Below, piece after piece: positions 44,516 to 53,678 of a stretch of DNA of 64,000 nt. A model generated the notes under the pieces. The model was not told the DNA's origin. It ran no database searches and worked only from the letters and a program-made list of their open reading frames with translations. The position numbers were made by a program, and so were the translations under genes. The first letter of the stretch is position 1. Each line of letters starts with the position of its first letter. The stretch is from Streptomyces sp. NBC_00690 (lineage in GTDB: Bacteria > Actinomycetota > Actinomycetes > Streptomycetales > Streptomycetaceae), in contig NZ_CP109009.1 of the NCBI RefSeq assembly GCF_036226685.1, positions 1,922,001 through 1,986,000 on the forward strand, given 5' to 3'.

Positions 44516-44842
44516 GCGTTTCCCTCCAAGTAAGCGGCAGCGCGACGGACGGTGCGGGGCTCATCGCCCAACTCGCCGATGGCCGAATTGCAGTTGAAGC
44601 ACGATACGCCACGGACACTACCCGTCTTGTGACGGTGATCCACATGTGTGGCGGAGGCAGATACATCGGAATCCTCGCCGGCCGGCGATCAGCCTGCCCC
44701 GCCCGGCCGCGCCCACGCCGTACGGAAGCCGGTGCGACCCGGTCCCCGACTGCTCCGCTCCCGGGCGAAACCCGGGAGTGAACAGCGTGAATACCGGATT
44801 CGGGCCGTGCCGGACGACAGGCCGGCGACCACTGCTGGGCAT
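44467..44842 (-). pseudogene. Endonuclease VII (HNH/His-Me) gene split by a frameshift
   Basis: Two minus-strand frames together give one recombination endonuclease VII-like protein of about 125 residues. From ATG 44842 (GGAGG four bases upstream) the first frame encodes MPSSGRRPVVRHGPNP, then YGVGAAGRGRLIAGRRGFRCICLRH, matching the conserved helix and CxxC before the HNH core. It stops at 44618. The core and tail lie one base out of register: HVDHRHKTGSVRGVSCFNCN, then [25 protein letters not shown] and PGVYQLPS, ending at 44467. The C-terminal frame has no start of its own. The break maps to about 44640-44660. The family gene is normally intact between prcB and pup in Streptomyces as far as I recall. 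Either a true pseudogene or a one-base assembly error is possible. Confidence 0.75.
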
Positions 44843-45046
44843 CGATCCTCCGATGCGCCGGAGACCTCGCTCCCGGATCCGCTCAGTCGGGCGGATGCAA
44901 AAGAGCTGAATACTGTCGACCATATGCCTGATATTCATCGCGGGAAGCCTCAATTTTCGGCAAAGGCTTCCCGCGACAGCGCGGGTCGACAGCGAGTGAG
45001 ACGCTTCACTCCGGCATTCTCAGCCGCCCCGGCAATATCCGACGGA

Positions 45047-45262
45047 CTACTGTCCGCCCTTCTGGACGAAGGACCTCACGAAGTCCTCCGCATTCTCCTC
45101 CAGGACGTCATCGATTTCGTCGAGGACGGAATCAACATCGTCGCTGAGCTTCTCCTGGCGCTCCTTGAGGTCCTCCGAAGCCTGCGCGTCCTGCGCCTGC
45201 TCCTCGACTTCCTCCGTGGAACGCGTGGCCTTCTGCTGCCCGCCGCCGGTGTCCTTCGCCAT
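45047..45262 (-). CDS. pup: Prokaryotic ubiquitin-like protein Pup
   Basis: Protein of 71 residues, too short and acidic to be mistaken for another family: MAKDTGGGQQKATRSTEE, a disordered coiled middle (QERQEKLSDDVDSVLDEIDDVLEENAE-like composition), and the C-terminal FVRSFVQKGGQ. The terminal GGQ must be deamidated to GGE by Dop before PafA can attach it to lysines. The central Leu/Val heptads bind the ARC coiled coils. The longer upstream frame to 45358 lacks a Shine-Dalgarno sequence and is not used. Confidence 0.97.
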   Translation of the reverse strand: MAKDTGGGQQKATRSTEEVEEQAQDAQASEDLKERQEKLSDDVDSVLDEIDDVLEENAEDFVRSFVQKGGQ

Positions 45263-45411
45263 GTCCCTCACCCCGCTCGGTTCGCCCTGATGTGAGTCGG
45301 TTCGGTCAAGATCAGACCCTACAAGCCGGGTCCGACATCGGCCCGGCACTTTTCCCAACGTCCGGGGGCCACCTCCATGATTCCCGGAGATGATTCCCGG
45401 CCGGGAACCTT

Positions 45412-46923
45412 TTAGCCGCCGGAGAGGACCCGAACCAGATCTTCCGCCGTCCGACAGCGGTCCAGTAGTTCCTTGACGTGGTTGCGGGTGCCCCGCAGCG
45501 GCTCCAGGGTCGGCACCCGTTGCAATGAGTCACGGCCGGGAAGGTCGAAGATGACCGAGTCCCAGGAGGCCGCGGCGACGTCGTCGGCGTACTGCTCCAG
45601 ACAGCGACCGCGGAAGTAGGCCCGGGTGTCCTCGGGCGGCTTCTTGCCGGCCCTCAGGACGTCCTGCTCGTCCAGCAGGCGCTTCATCTTGCCGCGGGCC
45701 ACCAATCGGTTGTAGAGGCCCTTGTCCGGCCTCACATCGGCGTACTGGAGGTCCACCAGGTGGAGCCGTGCGGCGTCCCAGTCCAGGTCGTCCCGCCGCC
45801 GGTAGCCCTCCATCAGCTCTTTCTTCGCGATCCAGTCCAGTTCCCCGGACAGGCTCATCGGGTCGTTCTCCAACCGGTTGAGCGTGTCCTCCCAACGGAT
45901 CAGGACGTCCTTGGTCTGCTCGTCCGCATCGTCGCCGAAGCGCTCCTCGACGTACTTCCTGGCGAGCTCGTAGTACTCCATCTGGAGCTGGACCGCGGTG
46001 AGTGTCCGGCCGCTGCGCAGTGTGATCACCCGCGTCAGACCGGGGTCGTGCGAGATCTGGTGCAGTGTGCGGACCGGCTGGTCGACGGCGAGGTCCACCG
46101 CGATAAAGCCGTCCTCGATCATGGACAGCACCAGGGCGGTGGTGCCCAGCTTCAGATAGGTCGAAATCTCGGAGAGATTGGCGTCGCCGATGATGACGTG
46201 GAGCCTGCGGTACTTCTCGGCGTCAGAGTGCGGTTCGTCGCGGGTGTTGATGATGGGACGCTTCAAGGTGGTCTCCAGCCCCACCTCGACCTCGAAGTAG
46301 TCCGCCCGCTGGCTGATCTGGAAGCCGTGCTCGTGGCCGTCCTGGCCGATCCCGACCCGGCCGGCCCCGGTGACGACCTGCCGCGAGACGAAGAACGGCG
46401 TCAGATGGCGCACGATGTCCGAGAAGGGCGTTTCCCGCTTCATCAGATAGTTCTCGTGCGTCCCGTAGGAGGCGCCCTTGTTGTCGGTGTTGTTCTTGTA
46501 AAGGTGGATCGGTTGGGCGCCGGGGAGCTGGGCGGCCCGCTCGGCGGCCTCGGCCATGATGCGCTCGCCGGCCTTGTCCCACAGCACGGCGTCGCGCGGA
46601 TTGGTCACCTCGGGTGAGCTGTACTCCGGGTGGGCGTGGTCGACGTAGAGCCGGGCCCCGTTGGTGAGGATCACATTGGCCAGGCCGATGTCCTCGTCCG
46701 TGAGCTGGCTGGAGTCGGCGGCCTCGCGGGCGAGGTCAAAGCCACGGGCGTCCCGCAGCGGGTTCTCCTCCTCGAAGTCCCAGCGGGCGCGGCGCGCCCT
46801 GTGCATCGCCGCCGCGTAGGCGTTGACGATCTGGGACGAGGTGAGCATGGCATTGGCGTTCGGGTGGCCCGGAACGGAAATGCCGTACTCCGTCTCGATG
46901 CCCATTACTCGCCGTACGGTCAT
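45412..46923 (-). CDS. dop: Pup deamidase/depupylase Dop
   Basis: Protein of 503 residues, homologous to PafA but longer. It begins [26 protein letters not shown]. The ATP/metal segments are [36 protein letters not shown] and [15 protein letters not shown]. An insertion before the second of these is the Dop-loop region that distinguishes it from PafA. It deamidates the C-terminal Gln of Pup and removes Pup from substrates. ATG 46923 follows GGAGG. Pup is 149 bases downstream on the same strand. A strong terminator after arc suggests dop starts its own transcript. Confidence 0.96.
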   Translation of the reverse strand: MTVRRVMGIETEYGISVPGHPNANAMLTSSQIVNAYAAAMHRARRARWDFEEENPLRDARGFDLAREAADSSQLTDEDIGLANVILTNGARLYVDHAHPEYSSPEVTNPRDAVLWDKAGERIMAEAAERAAQLPGAQPIHLYKNNTDNKGASYGTHENYLMKRETPFSDIVRHLTPFFVSRQVVTGAGRVGIGQDGHEHGFQISQRADYFEVEVGLETTLKRPIINTRDEPHSDAEKYRRLHVIIGDANLSEISTYLKLGTTALVLSMIEDGFIAVDLAVDQPVRTLHQISHDPGLTRVITLRSGRTLTAVQLQMEYYELARKYVEERFGDDADEQTKDVLIRWEDTLNRLENDPMSLSGELDWIAKKELMEGYRRRDDLDWDAARLHLVDLQYADVRPDKGLYNRLVARGKMKRLLDEQDVLRAGKKPPEDTRAYFRGRCLEQYADDVAAASWDSVIFDLPGRDSLQRVPTLEPLRGTRNHVKELLDRCRTAEDLVRVLSGG

Positions 46924-47117
46924 GCGGCCCTCCTTGCCCTGCGACGCTCCCCTTCCGGGAGCGGCGCTCAAGTACCGCTGGTGCTCCGATGCGCGCTGCG
47001 GTGCCCGACCCCGCGGCGCGCGACTCGGCGGTACGGATGAGCCTAGAACGCTGTCGCGCCGGTGGGGAGATCAATTGCGTCATTGCCGGGGTGTGGCCGG
47101 ACCTGTGGGGAAAGCAA

Positions 47118-47155
47118 CCGGCTGCGGATGCCCGGCCGAGGGCATCCGCAGCCGG
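47118..47155 (-). terminator. 16-bp perfect hairpin terminator after arc
   Basis: CCGGCTGCGGATGCCC (47118-47133), a 6-base loop, GGGCATCCGCAGCCGG (47140-47155), eight bases beyond the arc stop on the minus strand. Confidence 0.88.
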
Positions 47156-47163
47156 TGTGCCTC

Positions 47164-48930
47164 CTACAGGTACTGACCGGTGTTGGCCACCGTGTCAATG
47201 GAGCGACCGGTGTCGGCGCCCTGCTTTCCGGTGACGAGGGTACGGATGAAGACGATCCGCTCGCCCTTCTTGCCGGAGATACGAGCCCAGTCGTCCGGGT
47301 TCGTGGTGTTGGGCAGGTCCTCGTTCTCCTTGAACTCGTCCACGCACGCCTGGAGGAGGTGGGAGACGCGGATGCCCTTCTGGTTGTGGTCGAGGAAAGC
47401 CTTGATGGCCATCTTCTTGGCCCGGTCGACGATGTTCTGGATCATCGCGCCCGAGTTGAAGTCCTTGAAGTAGAGGACTTCCTTGTCACCGTTGGCGTAC
47501 GTGACCTCCAGGAAGCGGTTCTCCTCGGATTCCGCGTACATCTGCTCGACGACCGACTGGATCATGGCGTGGGCGGCGGCGGGCTTGGAGCCGTTGTGCT
47601 CGGACAGGTCGTCCGAGTGCAGCGGCAGGGTGGACGTCAGGTACTTGGCGAAGATGTCCTTCGCGGCCTCCGCGTCCGGACGCTCGATCTTGATCTTCAC
47701 ATCGAGCCGGCCGGGGCGCAGGATCGCGGGGTCGATCATGTCCTCGCGGTTGGAGGCGCCGATCACGATGACGTTCTCCAGGCCCTCCACACCGTCGATC
47801 TCGGCGAGGAGCTGCGGGACGATGGTGTTCTCCACGTCCGAGCTGACACCGGATCCACGGGTACGGAAGAGGGACTCCATCTCGTCGAAGAAGACGATGA
47901 CGGGGGTGCCCTCGCTGGCCTTTTCCCTGGCCCGCTGGAAGACCAGGCGAATGTGCCGCTCGGTCTCACCGACGTACTTGTTGAGGAGTTCGGGGCCCTT
48001 GATGTTGAGGAAGTAGCTCTTCCCCGCGGGCTGACCGGTGACCTCGGCAACCTTCTTCGCCAGCGAGTTGGCGACGGCCTTGGCAATCAGTGTCTTGCCG
48101 CAGCCGGGCGGACCGTAGAGCAGGATGCCCTTCGGCGGACGCAGCTCGTGCTCTTTGAAGAGGTCGGGGTAGAGGTACGGCAGCTCGACCGCATCGCGGA
48201 TCAGCTCGATCTGGTTGCCCAGCCCGCCGATCTTCGTGTAGTCGACATCCGGAACTTCTTCGAGGACGAGCTCTTCGACCTCGCTCTTGGGGACCACTTC
48301 GTAGACATAGCCGGAACGAGGTTCGAGCAGCAGGGCGTCACCGGGACGGATGGTGATGTCCAGCAGTGGTTCGGCGAGCCGCACCACCCGCTCCTCGTCG
48401 GTGTGACCGACGACCAGGGCCCGCTCGCCGTCCTCAAGGATCTCCTTGAGTGTGACGATGTCCCCGGCACGCTCGAACTCCATGGCCTCGACCACGTTGA
48501 GCGCTTCGTTGAGCATGACTTCCTGGCCGCGTCGGAGTTCCTCAAGCTCGACGCTGGGGCTGACGTTCACCCGGAGCTTGCGACCCCCGGTGAAGATGTC
48601 GCAGGTGCCGTCCTCGTTGGTGTGCAGGAAGACACCGAAGCCTGCCGGCGGCTGTGCGAGCCGGTCGACCTCTTCCTTGAGGGCCACGATCTGGTCGCGG
48701 GCCTCACGGAGCGTGTTGGCAAGTCGCTCGTTCTGTGCGGACACGCCGGCCAGATTCGTCTGCAACTCGACGATCCGCTCTTCGAGAATCCTCGTGTGCC
48801 GCGGAGAGTCGGCGAGCTTGCGGCGCAGGACGGCGATTTCCTGCTCTAGGTAGGCGACCTGGCCGGCTGGGTCTTCAGACCCCCGCCCCGGCCGGATGCC
48901 GCGGTTGATGTCGTCGTCGTGGGCTGCCAC
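47164..48930 (-). CDS. arc: Proteasome-associated AAA ATPase ARC/Mpa
   Basis: Protein of 588 residues. An N-terminal coiled coil (about 25-95) binds Pup, and two OB-fold segments follow (about 96-220). Walker A is [14 protein letters not shown] (about 272-285) and Walker B is [12 protein letters not shown], with the arginine-finger region [31 protein letters not shown]. The C-terminus GQYL is the docking tail that inserts between alpha subunits. It unfolds pupylated proteins and threads them into PrcAB. GTG 48930 is supported by GGAGG eight bases upstream; the longer frame begins inside that site. Confidence 0.97.
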   Translation of the reverse strand: MAAHDDDINRGIRPGRGSEDPAGQVAYLEQEIAVLRRKLADSPRHTRILEERIVELQTNLAGVSAQNERLANTLREARDQIVALKEEVDRLAQPPAGFGVFLHTNEDGTCDIFTGGRKLRVNVSPSVELEELRRGQEVMLNEALNVVEAMEFERAGDIVTLKEILEDGERALVVGHTDEERVVRLAEPLLDITIRPGDALLLEPRSGYVYEVVPKSEVEELVLEEVPDVDYTKIGGLGNQIELIRDAVELPYLYPDLFKEHELRPPKGILLYGPPGCGKTLIAKAVANSLAKKVAEVTGQPAGKSYFLNIKGPELLNKYVGETERHIRLVFQRAREKASEGTPVIVFFDEMESLFRTRGSGVSSDVENTIVPQLLAEIDGVEGLENVIVIGASNREDMIDPAILRPGRLDVKIKIERPDAEAAKDIFAKYLTSTLPLHSDDLSEHNGSKPAAAHAMIQSVVEQMYAESEENRFLEVTYANGDKEVLYFKDFNSGAMIQNIVDRAKKMAIKAFLDHNQKGIRVSHLLQACVDEFKENEDLPNTTNPDDWARISGKKGERIVFIRTLVTGKQGADTGRSIDTVANTGQYL

Positions 48931-49203
48931 GGTCCTCACCTCCTCCAAGGGGAGCTGGACGCTTCCTGACCCTACCTGCGTGGGTGGTGATTGAAACCCC
49001 TAGATCACAAAGAGGATGGGGGTGTGTCCGATCTTCACCCTTGCGCTCTCCCTCACGCCAGGTGAATACCCACCCATCAACATCGGAAAGCGGCCGGTTG
49101 TATCGTCGAAGCGTTCAACACCCGTCAGACCCCGCGCGACTTGCCTCACTTTCGGTCACATCGCCGAGGGTCGCGCCACTCGGCGATGGAAACGGCAGGA
49201 GAC
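48931..49203. promoter_or_regulatory. Divergent region between arc and the ferredoxin gene
   Basis: A 273-base gap with comparatively AT-rich patches (about 48985-49100). It must carry the promoters of arc (minus) and the ferredoxin (plus). I see no clean operator palindrome and cannot assign -10/-35 boxes with confidence. Confidence 0.4.
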
Positions 49204-49515
49204 ATGAGCGTGCAGCACGAGGCCCCATCCGAAGCCACCGCGGAGGCGCTGGAGGTCTGGATCGACCAGGACCTCTGCACCGGGGACGGAATCTGCGCCC
49301 AGTACGCACCGGACGTCTTTGAGCTGGACATTGACGGCCTCGCGTACGTCAAGAGCGGGGAGGACGAGTTGCTCCAGGACACCGGAGCGACAACGCCCGT
49401 GCCCTTGCCGCTCCTCCAGGACGTGGTGGACTCGGCCCGGGAGTGCCCGGGGGATTGCATCCATGTACGGCGCGTTTCGGACAGCGTAGAAATCTACGGC
49501 CCCAACGCTGAGTAA
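49204..49515 (+). CDS. Ferredoxin (3Fe-4S type)
   Basis: Protein of 103 residues with the pattern of actinobacterial ferredoxins: WIDQDLCTGDGICAQYAPDVFELD, then DSARECPGDCIHVRR. The spacing of the Cys residues (CTGDGIC and ECP) fits a [3Fe-4S] or [4Fe-4S] centre. An insert of about 25 residues between the motifs makes it longer than the usual 63-70-residue ferredoxins that serve P450s. No P450 or reductase gene is adjacent. AGGAG is two bases before ATG 49204 but eight before GTG 49210, so the true start may be GTG 49210. Its 3' end faces the convergent secreted-protein gene. Confidence 0.85.
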   Translation: MSVQHEAPSEATAEALEVWIDQDLCTGDGICAQYAPDVFELDIDGLAYVKSGEDELLQDTGATTPVPLPLLQDVVDSARECPGDCIHVRRVSDSVEIYGPNAE

Positions 49516-49572
49516 CAATTTAGATACACAGCGTTCTCGCATGAGAGATGCACCCTCTATACGGGTTTCGAC

Positions 49573-50223
49573 CTACAGAGCCTGATCTGATGGGTTCTGT
49601 ACCGTACGGAGGAACTTACCGCCCTCCCACCGCCATTCCACGTTCTCGCTCTCGTCCGGACAGCAGCTGGGCACCTCGGGCGAGGAGTAGCCGAGCAGGG
49701 TCGCGGTGATCGTCCCGTCCTTGAGGGCGAGGTTGCTCACACTGCGCTGGGCGCCCGGTTCCACGAGGGTCGCCACCACGCGCGGAGCCTGGTCGCCGGC
49801 GGCGGTCAGGACGAAGACTCCGGCGGGCGGAGTCCCGGACCCCGCATCACACCGTGCCGCCACCACCGTCTCGGGCCTGCCGTCACCGTCGAGGTCACCG
49901 CTGGCACGCTGGGTTATCAGGCTCGGCACACCGGGGCACTCCAGCGGCAACTGCACTCCGGTCGGGTCCGGGGCCGGTGCCTGCGCGGGCGCTGCGGCGA
50001 TCGCACTGCCGGACTTCGATCCGGCCGCTCCCGCCGTCGCCCTGTCGGGCTGGAGCCATCCGGCGAGTGCCACCACCGCAGCCATCACGGTCGCGGTGGC
50101 GAGCCAGTGCACCGGGCGGGTCCGCGTGTGCGCGAGGTCCGGGACGGCGGAGGTCTGCACGCGTGAAGTCTCCTGAGCATACGGAGCCGGCGGAGGCGTC
50201 GGCGGCGGGCGGGAGGTTTGCAT
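49573..50223 (-). CDS. Membrane-anchored or secreted protein with FG-GAP-like segment
   Basis: Protein of 216 residues. A proline-rich N-terminus (MQTSRPPPTPPPAPYAQ) is followed by one hydrophobic helix (WLATATVMAAVVALAGWL, about 43-60). An extracytoplasmic domain then has ASGDLDGDGRPETVVAARCD, a calcium-loop-like DxDGDGxxE, and two disulfide candidates (VPSCCPDESE, LECPGVP). I recognise no named family. The DLDGDG loop often occurs in FG-GAP/VCBS repeats and EF-hand-like proteins. A strong hairpin separates it from trmI upstream. Confidence 0.65.
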   Translation of the reverse strand: MQTSRPPPTPPPAPYAQETSRVQTSAVPDLAHTRTRPVHWLATATVMAAVVALAGWLQPDRATAGAAGSKSGSAIAAAPAQAPAPDPTGVQLPLECPGVPSLITQRASGDLDGDGRPETVVAARCDAGSGTPPAGVFVLTAAGDQAPRVVATLVEPGAQRSVSNLALKDGTITATLLGYSSPEVPSCCPDESENVEWRWEGGKFLRTVQNPSDQAL

Positions 50224-50320
50224 CGTGCCACACGTCACAGCCACGGGGAACACCGGGGTGGACACCGGCCCATGGGGATCTGACGCCCCTTTCCGGCTGC
50301 CGCGACGCACAACGCCACAA

Positions 50321-50377
50321 CGCCGCCGTCGAGTTCCCCGATGCGAAGTGCAGCGGTTGCGGAACTCGACGGCGGCG
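50321..50377 (-). terminator. 17-bp hairpin with structured 23-base loop, after trmI
   Basis: CGCCGCCGTCGAGTTCC (50321-50337) and GGAACTCGACGGCGGCG (50361-50377) pair perfectly. It starts 20 bases past the trmI stop (minus strand) and lies about 100 bases upstream of the anchored-protein gene. Confidence 0.8.
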
Positions 50378-50396
50378 TCGGGTTTCTGTCGTGGCG

Positions 50397-51284
50397 TCAG
50401 CCCTTGTTGGGGCCGTCGTAGTCATCGCCGTAGGCACCCTTGGCGGGGCGGCGGCGACGCATCGGGGGCTCCACGCCGTCCGCGAGGCGACGCGCGGTCA
50501 CCAGGAAGCCGGTGTGTCCGATCATGCGGTGATCCGGGCGGACCGCCAGGCCCTCGACGTGCCAGTTGCGGATCATGGATTCCCAGGGCTGCGGCTCGGC
50601 GAAGCAGCCGATCTCGCGGATGGATTCCACGGTCCGGGCGAGCTGGGTGGTGGTCGCGACGTAGCAGCAGAGGATGCCTCCGGGGACCAGCGCCTTGGAC
50701 ACCGCGTCGAGGCACTCCCAGGGGGCGAGCATGTCCAGGATGACCCGGTCGACATCGGCGTCGTCGAGGTGGTCTTGGAGGTCACCGACGGTGAGCTGCC
50801 AGGCCGGGTGCGGACCGCCGAAGTAGCGTTCGACGTTCTGCTGGGCGATCTCGGCGAAGTCGGGGCGGCGCTCGTAGGAGTGCAGCATGCCGTGGTCACC
50901 GATGGCGCGGAGCAGGAAGGCGCTGAGCGAGCCCGAGCCCACTCCCGCCTCGACGACCCGCGCACCGGCGAAGATGTCGGCGAAGGCGAGGATCTGCCCC
51001 GCGTCCTTGGGGTAGACCACGGCGGCGCCGCGGGGCATGGACAGGACGTAGTCGGGGAGCAGGGGGCGCAGCGCGAGGTAGGCGACGTTTCCCGTGGTTC
51101 GGACAACACTGCCCTCAGGAGCGCCGATCAGCTCGTCGTGCGGGAACGACCCTTTGTGGGTGTGGAAGTTCTTTCCCGCTTCGAGCGTGAACGTGTAGTG
51201 GCGTCCCTTGGGATCGGTGAGCTGGACCTGGTCCCCGACTTTGAAGGGCCCGCGACGGCGGGCGGCACCGGTCGGTTCGGACAT
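50397..51284 (-). CDS. trmI: tRNA (adenine-58-N1)-methyltransferase TrmI
   Basis: Protein of 295 residues. A small N-terminal beta domain (VGDQVQLTDPKGRHYTFTLEAGKNFHTHKGSFPHDELIG) leads to the SAM-dependent Rossmann domain. That domain has VYPKDAGQILAFADIFAGARVVEAGVGSGSLSAFLLRAIG (motif I) and DVDRVILDMLAPWECLDAVSKAL (motif IV DML/APW). The C-terminus is basic. Family members methylate A58 in the T-loop of tRNAs, often active as tetramers. In actinobacteria trmI commonly sits near the proteasome arc gene, as here. The start ATG gives MSEPTGAARRRGPF. Confidence 0.92.
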   Translation of the reverse strand: MSEPTGAARRRGPFKVGDQVQLTDPKGRHYTFTLEAGKNFHTHKGSFPHDELIGAPEGSVVRTTGNVAYLALRPLLPDYVLSMPRGAAVVYPKDAGQILAFADIFAGARVVEAGVGSGSLSAFLLRAIGDHGMLHSYERRPDFAEIAQQNVERYFGGPHPAWQLTVGDLQDHLDDADVDRVILDMLAPWECLDAVSKALVPGGILCCYVATTTQLARTVESIREIGCFAEPQPWESMIRNWHVEGLAVRPDHRMIGHTGFLVTARRLADGVEPPMRRRRPAKGAYGDDYDGPNKG

Positions 51285-51393
51285 GTGACCAGCCTACCGG
51301 CCACTTGGAGGCCCGGGGACCAGGGCTGCCGCCGAGCGGTGGGGTGGGCCGACCGCAGCGCCCTCAGAGCGAAAGCGCCGGACGCCCCGGGGC

Positions 51394-52662
51394 TCAGCTG
51401 CCGGGGCGGGCCATGGCGGCGACGAAGGCCCGCTCGACGTCCGCCGTCGACAGCACGCCGTAGATCTCCCCGGACTCCTCCACCACCAGGTACTCCGTGG
51501 CGGGGGTGGTGCGCAGTCGGTCCAGGAGCGCTTCGCCCGCCAGCTCGGCGGGCAGCCTCATGTCATCGGTCAGGTCCTGGGCGAGCCCACCGACGGCGAC
51601 CCAGGGCCGGCGGTGCTGCGGCACACCGACGATGGCGCTCTCCCGCACGAGTGCCATCGGTTCGCCCTGTCCGTCGACGACGACGAGGGCGCGGGCACCG
51701 GACTCGTTGGCTCGGCGCAGGGCCTCCGAGAGGGGGGTGTCGGACTCGACGGGAACGGCGCGGCGGGTGAGGGTGCGCGCTTCGAGTTCCGGGAGGTGCT
51801 CGCGGAGCCGGGCCACCCGCAGGCTGTTGCCCGCCCCGGTCCAGATGATCGCGGCGAGAATGGCGGCCAGGAGGGCGTCGGTGACGGTCTCCATGCCGCC
51901 CATGTCCTGGGCGGGACTGCCGAGCACTCCGGTGTGGGTGAGCAGCGGCAGCCCGATCAGTACGGCGACGGCCAGCGCCCGGCCGACCCACGCGGCGGCG
52001 ATGGTGCCGCTCATGGGCTTGCCCGTGATCTTCCAGACGATGGCGCGCAGCATCCGACCGCCGTCCAGCGGCAGGCCGGGCAGCAGGTTGAACGCGGCGA
52101 CGATCAGGTTGGAGATCATCAGGCCGGCGAGCAGGACCCCGGGGACCGTACCGGGCTCGACGGCCTGCATGCCCAGGTAGAAGACGCCGGCGAGGACCAG
52201 GGACAGGAGTGGTCCGACGAAGGCGAGGATGAACTCCCGGCCGGGGGTCTCGGACTCCTTCTCGATCTCGGAGACGCCGCCGAAGAACTGGAGCTGGATG
52301 CGGCGCACCGGCAGTTTGAAGCGCAGTGCGGCGATGGTGTGCGCCAGTTCGTGGACGAGTACGGAGGCGTAGAAGGCGACGGCGAAGAAGAGGGAGACGA
52401 GGTACCGCAGACCGCCGAGATCGGGCAGGATGCGGTCGAGCTGACCGCCGAAGACCCAGGTGATGAGGGCGGCGACGAGGAACCAGCTGGGGGCGACGTA
52501 CACGGGCACGCCGAAGGGGCGGCCCATGAGGAGACCGCCTCCCGGTCCTTGGCGACCCTCGGGGCGCCGCGGCTTGCCGTCCGGAGGGGTGCCCTGGGGG
52601 GCTGGTCCCTCCGTTCCGGTCTCTGCTCGCTCGCGCTCGCCTCGCCTGTCGTCCTCGTTCAC
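51394..52662 (-). CDS. Site-2 protease (M50 family) with CBS domains
   Basis: Protein of 422 residues. The membrane core has HELAH in FYASVLVHELAHTIAALRF (zinc motif HExxH) and NLLPGLPLDGGRMLRAIVW (the LDG third-ligand motif). A C-terminal pair of CBS-like modules is visible at RTLTRRAVPVESDTPLSEALRRANESGARALVVVDGQGEPMALV and TPATEYLVVEESGEIYGVLSTADVERAF. It belongs to the SpoIVFB-like site-2 proteases, which cleave transmembrane segments of regulators. GTG 52662 has AAGGGA upstream. The 120-base region before it is shared with the divergent RecB-like nuclease. Substrate unknown; ECF anti-sigma factors are a typical class. Confidence 0.88.
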   Translation of the reverse strand: MNEDDRRGERERAETGTEGPAPQGTPPDGKPRRPEGRQGPGGGLLMGRPFGVPVYVAPSWFLVAALITWVFGGQLDRILPDLGGLRYLVSLFFAVAFYASVLVHELAHTIAALRFKLPVRRIQLQFFGGVSEIEKESETPGREFILAFVGPLLSLVLAGVFYLGMQAVEPGTVPGVLLAGLMISNLIVAAFNLLPGLPLDGGRMLRAIVWKITGKPMSGTIAAAWVGRALAVAVLIGLPLLTHTGVLGSPAQDMGGMETVTDALLAAILAAIIWTGAGNSLRVARLREHLPELEARTLTRRAVPVESDTPLSEALRRANESGARALVVVDGQGEPMALVRESAIVGVPQHRRPWVAVGGLAQDLTDDMRLPAELAGEALLDRLRTTPATEYLVVEESGEIYGVLSTADVERAFVAAMARPGS

Positions 52663-52783
52663 GGGTTCCCTTCGTCTTGTGCGCTGTCGGTGCGCCGACC
52701 CGGCACCTCGATCATGCAGTGCGGGGCCTCTGACGTCGATGGTATTGCGCTCGCTGTCAGTGGCGGGCCGTAGGGTCTGCGTC

Positions 52784-53668
52784 ATGAGTACGAGCCAGCA
52801 GCCCTCGCCGGGTGGACCGCCCACGTCGCTTTCGCCTTCGCGGGCGAGCGATTTTATGCAGTGTCCCCTGCTGTACCGGTTCAGGGTGATCGACCGGCTT
52901 CCCGAGAAGCCGAGCGAGGCGGCGACCCGGGGCACGTTGGTCCATGCCGTGCTGGAGCGCTTGTTCGACGTTCCAGCGGGCGAGCGTACGCCGCCGCGGG
53001 CGAAATCACTGGTTCCGGCACAGTGGGACCGGCTGCTTGAGTCCCGGCCGGAGCTGGGCGGCCTGTTCGAGGGGGATGCCGACGGCGAGCGTCTCGGGCG
53101 CTGGTTGGGTGAGGCGGAGGCGCTGGTGGAGCGCTGGTTCGCCCTGGAGGATCCGACCCGGCTTGAGCCCGCCGAGCGGGAGATGTTCGTGGAGACGGAG
53201 TTGGAGTCGGGTCTGCGGCTGCGCGGGGTGATCGACCGGGTGGATGTGGCGCCGACGGGCGAGGTGCGGATCGTCGATTACAAGACGGGCAAGGCGCCGC
53301 GGCCCGAGTACAGCGAGGGCGCGCTGTTCCAGATGAAGTTCTACGCCCTGGTGGTGTGGCGGCTGCGCAAGGTGGTGCCCCGACGGCTCCAGCTGGTGTA
53401 TCTGGGCAGTGGGGACGTTCTGACGTACGACCCGGTGCCGGCGGACCTGGAGCGGGTCGAGCGCAAGCTGCTGGCGTTGTGGGATGCGATCAGAGAGGCG
53501 ACGGAGTCGGGGGACTGGCGTCCGCGCCCGACGAAGCTGTGCGGCTGGTGTGACCATCGGGCGGTCTGTCCTGAGTTTGGCGGTACTCCCCCGGTTTATC
53601 CATTGAGCATTTCCCCGGCCGGTCCGTCGCAGGATGGTCAGGGCAGAATGGGTCTTGACCAATTGTGA
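52784..53668 (+). CDS. RecB-family exonuclease with PD-(D/E)XK core and Cys cluster
   Basis: Protein of 294 residues. The nuclease core is visible as RGTLVHAVLERLF, then the motif segment LRLRGVIDRVDVAPTGEVRIVDYKTGKAP, with Asp and Lys of the PD-(D/E)XK site, and FQMKFYALVVWRL. Cysteines at the two ends (DFMQCPLLYRF near residue 27 and CGWCDHRAVCPEF near 265) reproduce the AddB/Cas4-type layout for a [4Fe-4S] cluster. The protein is only about 290 residues, so it is a lone nuclease module and not a helicase-nuclease. A role in DNA end processing is inferred. The response regulator gene begins 11 bases later. Confidence 0.85.
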   Translation: MSTSQQPSPGGPPTSLSPSRASDFMQCPLLYRFRVIDRLPEKPSEAATRGTLVHAVLERLFDVPAGERTPPRAKSLVPAQWDRLLESRPELGGLFEGDADGERLGRWLGEAEALVERWFALEDPTRLEPAEREMFVETELESGLRLRGVIDRVDVAPTGEVRIVDYKTGKAPRPEYSEGALFQMKFYALVVWRLRKVVPRRLQLVYLGSGDVLTYDPVPADLERVERKLLALWDAIREATESGDWRPRPTKLCGWCDHRAVCPEFGGTPPVYPLSISPAGPSQDGQGRMGLDQL

Positions 53669-53678
53669 GGAGTTGCCC

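Noticed and set aside
44618..44953. Independent 111-residue minus-strand gene
   Set aside because: It is the N-terminal frame of the broken endonuclease VII gene; the part upstream of 44842 has no family match.
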